64,000 nt of DNA, taken from positions 620,001 through 684,000 of the forward strand of contig NZ_JAGSPN010000001.1 of assembly GCF_018139685.1 (NCBI RefSeq), read 5' to 3'. Origin of the DNA: Cognatundibacterium luofuense (GTDB taxonomy: Bacteria; Pseudomonadota; Gammaproteobacteria; Burkholderiales; Burkholderiaceae_D). Numbering within the stretch: position 1 is the stretch's first letter; each line of letters begins with the position of its first letter. The position numbers and the translations under genes are program-made. Below the pieces are notes generated by a model, which saw only the letters and a program-made list of their open reading frames with translations, was not told where the DNA came from and made no database searches. This document shows positions 8,474-15,994 of the stretch, one piece after another.

Positions 8474-10111
8474 ATGAAACTGAGTCAGTGGACGGTACGC
8501 CGGCGTCTGATCGTGAGCTATCTGCTCATGTTCATGTTGCTGATGGTGGTGGCGGTGACCGGATTTTACGGATTGCGGGTATCCAATCAGGCGCTGCATC
8601 ACGTGGTGGACGTGAATGTCCGCAAGATGGCATTGCTGGAAGATATGTCGGATGCAGTGCATGTGGTGTCGCGTGTGATGCGCACCGTTGCGTTGTTGGA
8701 TGACGTTGCTGCGCGTACAGATCAGGAAAGAAAGATTCCGGAAACCCGTGAAAAATACAATAAAGCGTTTGAGTCGCTGAAGGCGATGCCGCTGGACAAT
8801 GCTGGCACGCAATTTGTGAAGGAGATTGCACATCAGGCGACAGTCACACGTCCGCTGAACGACCGCTTTCTGGCGCTGGAACTGGCCGGAGACAAGGCAG
8901 CGGCAGCTTCTGTGCTGATGAAAGAAGCCATTCCGGCCAATACGCAATGGCAGGACATGATCCACCATTTCATTACGTTGCAGCGGGGAAAGAATCTTGC
9001 GGATGAACATCAGGCTGAACTCGCTTATCAGGAAAGTATTCTGATCATGGCGGGAATCACAGCCTCTGCACTGGTTCTGGTGATTGTGATCTCGGTTGCC
9101 ATTACCCGCTCGCTGCTGAAACAACTGGGTGGCGAACCAGCGTATGCGGTACAGGTGGCTGGCATTATTGCTTCCGGTGATTTGTCGAAACCGGTCATTG
9201 TGGAAGCAGGAGACAACAGCAGCCTGCTGTTTGCGATGTCGGAAATGCGTCAGGCCTTATCGGTGATGGTGGCGGAATTACGCAGCAGTGCCGGTGAGTT
9301 AGCGCATTCTTCTGATGAGATTGCTTCGGGTAACGTTGACTTGTCACAGCGTACTGAAGAGCAAGCCAGTTCGCTGGAAGAAACGGCAGCAGCACTGGAA
9401 CAGCTGACCGAGGCTGTACGCCTGAATGCAGAAAATGCCTGGAAGGCCAATCAACTGGCGTCTGAATCGACAGCACTGGCCGGTACCAGCAACGACATGG
9501 TTGCGGCGCTGATACGGAATATGGATGCAATCGGCGAGTCGTCCGGAAAAATTGTGGAAATTATCAGCCTGATCGATGGCATCGCTTTTCAGACCAATTT
9601 GCTGGCGCTGAATGCCGCGGTAGAAGCAGCACGCGCCGGTGAGCAGGGACGTGGTTTTGCCGTTGTTGCCAGCGAAGTCCGTACACTGGCGCAGCGCAGC
9701 GCGTCAGCGGCGAAGGAAATCAAAGACTTGATTGCCGATTCGGAACTGAAAGTGAAAAAAGGCACGGGGCTGGTCAAAGAAACCGAAGCCAGTATCAGCA
9801 GTATGGTATCCAGCGTCAGAAAAGTTGGCGAAGTGATTGCTGAAATTGACCATGCGAGCGCGGAACAGCGTACCGGTATTGAACATATACAGGCTGCCAT
9901 TGCCAATATTGATCAGGTTACGCAAAAGAATTCGACGCTGGTGGAAGAAGCTGCAGCAGCATCGGAATCCATGCGACGGCTCAGTCATCAGCTCGAAGAT
10001 ATGGCAGCGCGCTTCATGCTGGCGGAGGGACTGAGCATTCGTCCGGCTGCGGCAATTGCAGGGAAGGGGCGGACGGGCCGTCAGCCGCCGCTGAAGCCAC
10101 TGCTGAGCTGA
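8474..10111 (+). CDS. Methyl-accepting chemotaxis protein
   Basis: Transmembrane chemoreceptor, 545 residues. TM1 is residues ~12-33, then a periplasmic four-helix-bundle-type ligand domain (~35-185), TM2 (~187-208, [19 protein letters not shown]), a HAMP domain, and a cytoplasmic signalling rod. The highly conserved tip reads [20 protein letters not shown] followed by [19 protein letters not shown]. There is no C-terminal NWETF-type CheR-docking pentapeptide. Start ATG 8474 is chosen because GAGGGAG lies 6 bp upstream; a GTG at 8459 is in frame. No che genes are adjacent, so it is a stand-alone receptor. It is bracketed by two same-orientation copies of the dispersed repeat. Confidence 0.93.
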   Translation: MKLSQWTVRRRLIVSYLLMFMLLMVVAVTGFYGLRVSNQALHHVVDVNVRKMALLEDMSDAVHVVSRVMRTVALLDDVAARTDQERKIPETREKYNKAFESLKAMPLDNAGTQFVKEIAHQATVTRPLNDRFLALELAGDKAAAASVLMKEAIPANTQWQDMIHHFITLQRGKNLADEHQAELAYQESILIMAGITASALVLVIVISVAITRSLLKQLGGEPAYAVQVAGIIASGDLSKPVIVEAGDNSSLLFAMSEMRQALSVMVAELRSSAGELAHSSDEIASGNVDLSQRTEEQASSLEETAAALEQLTEAVRLNAENAWKANQLASESTALAGTSNDMVAALIRNMDAIGESSGKIVEIISLIDGIAFQTNLLALNAAVEAARAGEQGRGFAVVASEVRTLAQRSASAAKEIKDLIADSELKVKKGTGLVKETEASISSMVSSVRKVGEVIAEIDHASAEQRTGIEHIQAAIANIDQVTQKNSTLVEEAAAASESMRRLSHQLEDMAARFMLAEGLSIRPAAAIAGKGRTGRQPPLKPLLS

Positions 10112-10189
10112 TCCGGCGGGCACCGGTATCGCTCACGCCAAAGGTATTCATCAGCCCATAACGACCCAAAATAGCCCGGAACAGCACCA

Positions 10190-10272
10190 TTTGCGGAGTT
10201 CAGCATAGCAAAAGCCCGGACGTCGGCAGAAAGTCCGGGCTTTTACAAAGTACAAATGACGATAATTGCACA
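10190..10272 (+). repeat. Dispersed structured intergenic repeat, copy 3 (diverged)
   Basis: Same orientation as copy 1. Shared blocks are TTGCGGA-TTC, CGTCGGCAGAAAGTCCGG and ACAAATGACGATAATTGCACA. In this copy the central hairpin has become a perfect 12-bp stem that works as a terminator (separate entry). It fills most of the gap between the chemoreceptor and polA. Confidence 0.65.
10210..10244. terminator. Bidirectional terminator between the chemoreceptor gene and polA
   Basis: Perfect stem AAAAGCCCGGAC/GTCCGGGCTTTT with loop GTCGGCAGAAA. A and T runs at the two ends suit both converging genes, the chemoreceptor (plus) and polA (minus). It is built out of the dispersed repeat. Confidence 0.85.
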
Positions 10273-10308
10273 GTGGTGGTAACCTGCTGCCGCTGTACGA
10301 CAAGCAGA

Positions 10309-13083
10309 TTAATGCGCTGCTTCCCAGTTCGCACCGATACCGGTTTCTGCGATCAGCGGCACATCCAGTTTTGCGACATTCGCCATCAGTTCCGGCAGGC
10401 GGGTGCGCACCAGTTCCAGTTCACTGTCCGGCACTTCCAGCACCAGTTCATCATGCACCTGCATAATCATGCGGGTCTGTAACTGTGTACTTTCCAGCCA
10501 GTTTTGCACAGCAATCATCGCCAGTTTGATCAGATCAGCAGCCGTGCCCTGCATAGGCGCATTAATCGCCGCCCGTTCCGCACCCTGACGGCGCGGGCCA
10601 TTGGCACCATTGATTTCCGGCAGCCACAAACGGCGGCCAAACACAGTTTCCACAAAACCGTGGGCTTTCGCCTTGGTACGCGTATCCGCCATGTATTGCG
10701 CCACACCCGGATAACGCTGGAAATACCGGTCGATATAGTTTTGCGCCGCACTGCGTTCTATGCCCAGATTACCGGCCAGACCGAAGGCGCTCATGCCGTA
10801 AATCAGACCGAAATTAATCACTTTGGCGTAACGGCGCTGTTCGCTGGTGACCACATCCGGTGTCACACCGAAAATTTCAGCGGCGGTGGCGCGGTGAATA
10901 TCTTCGCCATTGGCAAAGGCTTTAAGCAGATTCGCATCGCCGGAAATATGCGCCATGATGCGCAGTTCAATCTGCGAATAATCAGCGGAGACGATATGGT
11001 GACCGGGCGCGGCGATAAAGGCTTCGCGGATGCGGCGGCCCTCGGCGGTGCGCACCGGAATATTCTGCAGATTCGGATCATTCGATGCCAGACGACCTGT
11101 CACCGCCACCGCCTGCGCGTAATTGGTATGTACCCGTCCGGTGTGCGGATGAATCATTTTCGGCAGCTTATCGGTATAGGTCGATTTCAGTTTCGCCAGA
11201 CCACGGTATTCCAGCACCAGTTTTGGTAAAGGATAATCTTCCGCCAGTTTTTGCAAGACTTCTTCATCGGTCGATGGCGCGCCGGACGGCGTTTTTTTGA
11301 CGACCGGTAAACCCAGTTTCTGGAAGAAGATTTCGCCCAGTTGCTTCGGTGAATTCAGATTAAAGTTTTGCTCAGCCAGCACATAGGCTTGCTGCTCCAG
11401 CTCATGCAAACGCAGCGCGATTTCTGTGGACTGACGGTTCAGCATGTCCGCATCAATCAGCACGCCGTTGCGTTCAATTTTTTGCAGCACCACAGAAACC
11501 GGTACTTCGATATTGCTGTAAACGTATTGCAAACCTTTGTTGTTCTGCACTTCCGGATACATGGCCTGATGCAACTGCAAAGTAATGTCGGCATCTTCCG
11601 CGGCGTAGGCGGTTGCACGTTCAATATCGACTTCCGCAAAACCAATCTGATTCGCGCCTTTGCCGCAGACTTCTTCGTAAGCAATGGTTTTTTTGCCCAG
11701 ATGACGCAGCGCCAGATTGTCCATGTCATGCGGACGGTGCGATTCAAACACATAGGATTGCAGCAGTGTATCGTGCGCAATGCCACGCAGCGTGATACCG
11801 GCATTGGCAAACACGTGGGCATCGTATTTCAGATTCTGGCCGACTTTCAGTTTGTCCGGATTCTCCAGCCAGCTGCGCAGTTTGTTCAGCACCAGTTCAC
11901 GTGGTAACTGATCCGGCGAACCCGGCGCCGTGTGCGCCAGCGGGATATAGCAAGCTTTGCCCGCTTCGCAGCATAGGGAAATGCCGACCAGTTGCGCATG
12001 CATCGGTTCCAGCGAATTGGTTTCGGTATCCACCGCCGTCAGCGTTGCTGCGTCGATGGCTTTCAGCCAGTCGTCCAGTGCGGCTTCGGTCAGTACCGTC
12101 ACATATTCTGCCGGAGCAGCTTCGGTGGCATCGCCGAATAAACTGCCCTGACTATCAGCCGCCAGTTGCGGTGCATCCGGTTGCGGACGTGCCGTTGCCA
12201 GTGGCGTCGCGCCGGCAGTGGCATCCCCGGACAATTCACGCAGCCAGGTTTTGAAACCGTAGCGACCAAAGAAGGTAAGCAACGCCTCTTTGTCTTCCGG
12301 TTTGCTGATCAGCGTGTCGGTAATGCTTTGCATATGCGCACTGAGGTCGCAATCGGTTTTTACGGTAATCAATTGACGGCCGGTTGGCAGCCAGTCCAGC
12401 ACATTGCGCAGATTTTCACCAACCACGCCTTTGATGCTGGCGGCATTGGCGATCACGCCATCCAGCGAATCATATTCTGTCAGCCATTTCACTGCGGTTT
12501 TCGGGCCGCATTTGCTGACGCCGGGCACGTTATCTACGGTGTCGCCGATTAAGGTCAGATAATCGATGATGCGGTCAGGGCGTACGCCGAACTTCGCCAG
12601 CACACCGGCGTCATCCATGATTTCATTGCTCATGGTATTGATCAGTGTGACATTCGCATTGACCAGCTGCGCCAGATCCTTATCACCGGTGGAAACCACA
12701 GTTTGCATGCCGAGGCGGGTCGCATCTACAGCCAGCGTTCCGATCACATCGTCAGCCTCAACACCTTCCACCATCAGTATCGGCCAGCCCATGGCAGCCA
12801 CGACCTGATGTATCGGTTCAATCTGGGCACGCAGATCGTCAGGCATCGGTGCACGCTGGGCTTTGTACTCCGCATACATGTCATCGCGGAAAGTTTTGCC
12901 TTTTGCATCGAAAACACAGGCGATGTATGCTGCCGGATAATCGCTGCGCAAACGGCGCAGCATATTGATCATGCCGTAAATCGCACCGGTGGGCTCGCCA
13001 TGTGCATTGCGCAAATCCGGCATCGCATGAAATGCGCGGTAAAGATAACTCGACCCATCGACTAACAACAGGGTATTTTGCAT
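10309..13083 (-). CDS. polA: DNA polymerase I
   Basis: Repair and Okazaki-fragment polymerase, 924 residues. The N-terminal 5'-3' exonuclease begins LLLVDGSSYLYRAFHAMP. The 3'-5' proofreading domain is intact: VDTETNS gives the Asp-Glu pair and AYAAEDADITLQLH the terminal acidic residues. The polymerase motifs are A (SADYSQIELRIMAHISGD), B (RRYAKVINFGLIYG) and C (MQVHDELVLEV). The start at 13083 (MQNTLLLVDG) is chosen by homology; an upstream in-frame Met at 13182 would run into the divergent neighbour. The start codon abuts that of the LOG-family gene with no base between them. Confidence 0.96.
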   Translation of the reverse strand: MQNTLLLVDGSSYLYRAFHAMPDLRNAHGEPTGAIYGMINMLRRLRSDYPAAYIACVFDAKGKTFRDDMYAEYKAQRAPMPDDLRAQIEPIHQVVAAMGWPILMVEGVEADDVIGTLAVDATRLGMQTVVSTGDKDLAQLVNANVTLINTMSNEIMDDAGVLAKFGVRPDRIIDYLTLIGDTVDNVPGVSKCGPKTAVKWLTEYDSLDGVIANAASIKGVVGENLRNVLDWLPTGRQLITVKTDCDLSAHMQSITDTLISKPEDKEALLTFFGRYGFKTWLRELSGDATAGATPLATARPQPDAPQLAADSQGSLFGDATEAAPAEYVTVLTEAALDDWLKAIDAATLTAVDTETNSLEPMHAQLVGISLCCEAGKACYIPLAHTAPGSPDQLPRELVLNKLRSWLENPDKLKVGQNLKYDAHVFANAGITLRGIAHDTLLQSYVFESHRPHDMDNLALRHLGKKTIAYEEVCGKGANQIGFAEVDIERATAYAAEDADITLQLHQAMYPEVQNNKGLQYVYSNIEVPVSVVLQKIERNGVLIDADMLNRQSTEIALRLHELEQQAYVLAEQNFNLNSPKQLGEIFFQKLGLPVVKKTPSGAPSTDEEVLQKLAEDYPLPKLVLEYRGLAKLKSTYTDKLPKMIHPHTGRVHTNYAQAVAVTGRLASNDPNLQNIPVRTAEGRRIREAFIAAPGHHIVSADYSQIELRIMAHISGDANLLKAFANGEDIHRATAAEIFGVTPDVVTSEQRRYAKVINFGLIYGMSAFGLAGNLGIERSAAQNYIDRYFQRYPGVAQYMADTRTKAKAHGFVETVFGRRLWLPEINGANGPRRQGAERAAINAPMQGTAADLIKLAMIAVQNWLESTQLQTRMIMQVHDELVLEVPDSELELVRTRLPELMANVAKLDVPLIAETGIGANWEAAH

Positions 13084-13830
13084 ATGAGTGAAAAAATCGA
13101 AAACAGAAAAAATGTGGCGCAACTGCGCCAGATTATGGATAAGGATAAGGCTACAGCACTCAAGGCACGCGAGTCCTGGCACATGTTCACGATTATGGCA
13201 GAGTTTATCGACTCTACCGAGCGTTTATCATCGATTCGTCCGGCAGTCACGATTTTCGGTTCTGCCCGCACCAAACCGGATGATCCTTACTATGAAAAAT
13301 GCGTGGATTTATCACGGCGTTTGTCGGATGCCGGATTCTCCGTCATTTCCGGTGGCGGCCCCGGCATTATGGAAGCAGCCAACAAGGGCGCTTATGAGGG
13401 CGCATCACCGTCGGTAGGCCTGAATATCGAATTGCCGCACGAGCAGCGCAGCAATCCTTGGCAAAACATTAGCCTGACTTTCCGCCATTTCTTTGCGCGT
13501 AAAGTGGCGTTCGTGAAATATGCGGATGCCTACGTCGTGTTTCCCGGTGGCTTCGGCACTATGGATGAAGTCAGTGAAGTGCTGACTCTGATGCAAACCG
13601 GCAAGTCGCGCAAGATTCCGGTGATACTGGTCGGTACGACGTTCTGGAGCGGCTTGCTGGAATGGATTAAAACCCAGATGGCAGGGAACGGTCTGATTTC
13701 GCCGGAAGACCTGAATCTGGTGCAAGTGATCGATGAGCCGGCCAATATCGTGGATGCGATTTTTGCCTTCTACGAAGCGCACGATATCGAGCCTTCCGAT
13801 GAAGAGCGTCAGCGCATGCTGTATCTGTAA
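13084..13830 (+). CDS. LOG-family (TIGR00730) nucleotide 5'-monophosphate hydrolase
   Basis: Rossmann-like protein of the lysine-decarboxylase-like/LOG family, which releases free bases such as cytokinins from nucleoside 5'-monophosphates. The diagnostic motif is FPGGFGTMDEVSEVL, preceded by ISGGGPGIMEAANKGA with the nucleotide loop and by FARKVAFVKYADAY. The protein is 248 residues from ATG 13084; an internal ATG at 13135 is an alternative that would free space for a promoter. Its start touches the divergent polA start. The physiological substrate in bacteria without plant contact is uncertain. Confidence 0.85.
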   Translation: MSEKIENRKNVAQLRQIMDKDKATALKARESWHMFTIMAEFIDSTERLSSIRPAVTIFGSARTKPDDPYYEKCVDLSRRLSDAGFSVISGGGPGIMEAANKGAYEGASPSVGLNIELPHEQRSNPWQNISLTFRHFFARKVAFVKYADAYVVFPGGFGTMDEVSEVLTLMQTGKSRKIPVILVGTTFWSGLLEWIKTQMAGNGLISPEDLNLVQVIDEPANIVDAIFAFYEAHDIEPSDEERQRMLYL

Positions 13831-13864
13831 TCTGCCGCTGTCACCGCCGCTGTTACCGCCGGTA

Positions 13865-14296
13865 TCAGCCAGCGGCAAACTGTTGCCGGAAATTATCCGG
13901 CACCGTCAGCATCTTGCCTGCCTGATAGTCAAAAAACACAAAGCCGGTCTTGGCGATGGCAATCAGTGTCTGATCTGCCGGACGGCTGACGCGGTAAATG
14001 ATATCCGCACCATACTTATTGAAATCACAAAATCCGGTTTCAAACAGCAGCGCATCATGGCGGTGCGCTTCGGCGCGGTATTTCACCGCCAGATCAGCAA
14101 CCAGAATACCGGGGCCATCGTGTCCGGTTTCATCTATTCCCAAATGCTGTAAAAAGCGCGCCCGCGCTTCAGATAGTAAAGCCACCAGTGCTTCATTTCC
14201 CAGATGATCTGCTGCATTCACATCTGTCACGCGGACTTCAATTTGCGTGCTGAAACAAAATGCGTGCTCAGGTAAATTCAGTTCCAGTCGTGCCAT
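13865..14296 (-). CDS. 4HBT-type acyl-CoA thioesterase
   Basis: Hotdog-fold thioesterase, 143 residues. Motifs are VRVTDVNAADHLGNEALVAL, where the tyrosine/aspartate region of YbgC-type enzymes is replaced by VNAADHLGN, and GPGILVADLAVKYRAEAH. It begins at ATG 14296 (MARLELNLPE); a longer reading from 14332 has poorer support. It is convergent with the LOG gene and stands alone on the minus strand. The acyl-CoA substrate cannot be told from the sequence. Confidence 0.78.
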   Translation of the reverse strand: MARLELNLPEHAFCFSTQIEVRVTDVNAADHLGNEALVALLSEARARFLQHLGIDETGHDGPGILVADLAVKYRAEAHRHDALLFETGFCDFNKYGADIIYRVSRPADQTLIAIAKTGFVFFDYQAGKMLTVPDNFRQQFAAG

Positions 14297-14419
14297 CTCA
14301 GGCTCCGAAAAAAGAAAAAATGATGCTAACACGGCGCTTATGCACCGCGTGTTGTATGGCCGGTTAAATTAGCAGCAGGATATGTTGTCCTGAATTAACA
14401 ATTGTTGTCGCAACCGCAC

Positions 14420-14447
14420 TTGCAGATAGAAAAAATGCGCATACTAT
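14420..14447 (+). promoter_or_regulatory. Candidate sigma-70 promoter of the c-di-GMP signalling operon
   Basis: TTGCAG, 16-bp spacer, TACTAT, upstream of a ~200-nt leader that ends at the kinase start. Confidence 0.45.
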
Positions 14448-14477
14448 GAAAACCGGGATGCTGTTTAATCATTCATG

Positions 14478-14583
14478 GTGCGCTGACCTGCGCACTGCAG
14501 TGCACAAAAAAGCATCCGGTTTCTGAGGAAAACTTGCCGTCGTCCGGCAGGTCAGAAACCATAAACGGTGACGGGTATCCGTC
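14478..14583 (+). other. Structured 5' leader of the signalling operon
   Basis: Three nested or serial inverted repeats occupy the leader. The first is GTGCGC-tgacct-GCGCAC (14478-14495), overlapping the 12-bp palindrome GCACTGCAGTGC (14492-14503). The second is a compound stem, GGTTTCTGA (14518-14526) with TCAGAAACC (14552-14560), enclosing CTTGCCG/CGGCAGG around a five-base loop and leaving the purine bulge GGAAAA. The third is GACGG-gtat-CCGTC (14570-14583). No known riboswitch consensus was recognised. It may be a cis-regulatory RNA. Confidence 0.5.
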
Positions 14584-14661
14584 TGCAAATGTCAGGACCC
14601 ATCACCACCACAAAAACAGTCTGTACCGGCCACGCGGTGAAAAAATCGCAGAGGATGACAG

Positions 14662-15984
14662 ATGGAACAGCAATCGGAATATATAGAAATCAGCGGTCAG
14701 GCTCCGGTTTCCTCCGAGCCTCCGGCAGATCAGACTGAGCGTCAGCTGCGCCGTCTGCGCTATCTGATCGAAAACACACCTGCCATCATCTACAGCAGCG
14801 TGCCGACCGGCGATTTTAAAATGACTTATGTCAGCAGTAACGCGCGCCGTATTCTCGGCTACGACCCGCGCATTATGGTGGCGGATCCGAACTTCTGGTT
14901 CGAGCATATTCATCCGGACGATGTGCCGAAAATTTTCTCCAGTCTCGCCATGCTGTTTTCTGAAGGCGAGCGTACTTACGAATACCGGTTTAAAGATTGC
15001 AGCGGACAATACATCTGGATGCATGACACGCTGCGTCTGATTCGTGATGAATCCGGTAACCCCCTCGAAGTTGTGGGCTCTTTAACGGATATCAGCGAGC
15101 GTAAAGCAATGGAAGAATCGTTACAGCGTCAGGGCGAAGAACAGCAGCGTCTGATCCAGAAATTACAGGAAGCGCAGGATCAGTTACTGCAATCAGAAAA
15201 AATGGCGTCGATTGGTCAGCTGGCTGCCGGGATTGCACATGAAATTAATAATCCGATCGGATTTGTAAATTCGAATATGGGTTCGCTGGAAAGTTATGTC
15301 GGCAGTCTGTTTGAACTGATTGGTAAATATGAGCAACTGATACGTCAGTGTCCGGGAGCCCAGGCACAGGTGACGGCGATGGAAAAACTGCGTCGTGACG
15401 CGGATCTGGAATTTCTGCAGGACGATGTCAGTGATCTGGTACGTGAATCGATGGAAGGTCTGAAGCGGGTCAAAGATATTGTGCAGTCGCTCAAAGACTT
15501 TTCCCATGTGGGCGAAACCGACTGGCAGGAAGCCGATATTCATCATGGCATCGATAGTACGCTGAACATTGTGTACAACGAAATCAAATACAAAGCGATT
15601 GTACAGAAAGAATACGGAAAACTGCCGCTGGTGAAATGTGTGATTTCACAAATTAATCAGGTAGTCATGAATTTGCTGGTGAATGCATCTCATGCGATCA
15701 AAGAAAAAGGAACGATTACGATACGTACCGGTACTGAACCCGGCGGCGTTTTCATTTCTGTTGCCGATAACGGCGGCGGGATTCCGCCGGATATTCTGAA
15801 CCGGATTTTTGAACCCTTTTTTACCACCAAACCCATCGGGCAGGGCACAGGACTGGGGCTCTCTCTTTCATACGGAATCATTAAGAAACACAATGGCCGG
15901 ATTGAAGTACAGAGTGAAGTAGGAAAAGGAACCTGTTTCACGATTCATTTACCGGTTGATCCGGATAAAGTTACTGTTGCATAA
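14662..15984 (+). CDS. Soluble PAS-domain sensor histidine kinase
   Basis: 440 residues without transmembrane segments, so a cytoplasmic sensor. A PAS domain of the PAS_3 type spans residues ~35-148 (VSSNARRILGYDP, FEHIHPDDVPKIF, YRFKDCSGQYIWMHDTL). A coiled coil (~150-178) follows. The HisKA-like phosphoacceptor is His193 in QLAAGIAHEINNPIGFVNSN, and the HATPase domain carries NLLVNASHAI (N box), ADNGGGIP (G1), FEPFFTTKP (F) and GTGLGLS (G2). It heads an operon of receiver-containing c-di-GMP proteins and is their likely phosphodonor. The ligand of the PAS domain is unknown. Confidence 0.9.
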   Translation: MEQQSEYIEISGQAPVSSEPPADQTERQLRRLRYLIENTPAIIYSSVPTGDFKMTYVSSNARRILGYDPRIMVADPNFWFEHIHPDDVPKIFSSLAMLFSEGERTYEYRFKDCSGQYIWMHDTLRLIRDESGNPLEVVGSLTDISERKAMEESLQRQGEEQQRLIQKLQEAQDQLLQSEKMASIGQLAAGIAHEINNPIGFVNSNMGSLESYVGSLFELIGKYEQLIRQCPGAQAQVTAMEKLRRDADLEFLQDDVSDLVRESMEGLKRVKDIVQSLKDFSHVGETDWQEADIHHGIDSTLNIVYNEIKYKAIVQKEYGKLPLVKCVISQINQVVMNLLVNASHAIKEKGTITIRTGTEPGGVFISVADNGGGIPPDILNRIFEPFFTTKPIGQGTGLGLSLSYGIIKKHNGRIEVQSEVGKGTCFTIHLPVDPDKVTVA

Positions 15985-15994
15985 GGGAGCAGAC

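Noticed and set aside
13084-13182. N-terminal extension of polA to a Met at 13182
   Set aside because: The extension lies inside the divergent LOG-family gene and is not like any DNA polymerase I N-terminus; MQNTLLLVDGSS is the conserved start.
14518-14583. Possible c-di-GMP (GEMM) riboswitch before the signalling operon
   Set aside because: Stems are present, but the conserved GEMM-I/II core sequences and tetraloop-receptor bases are not visible.
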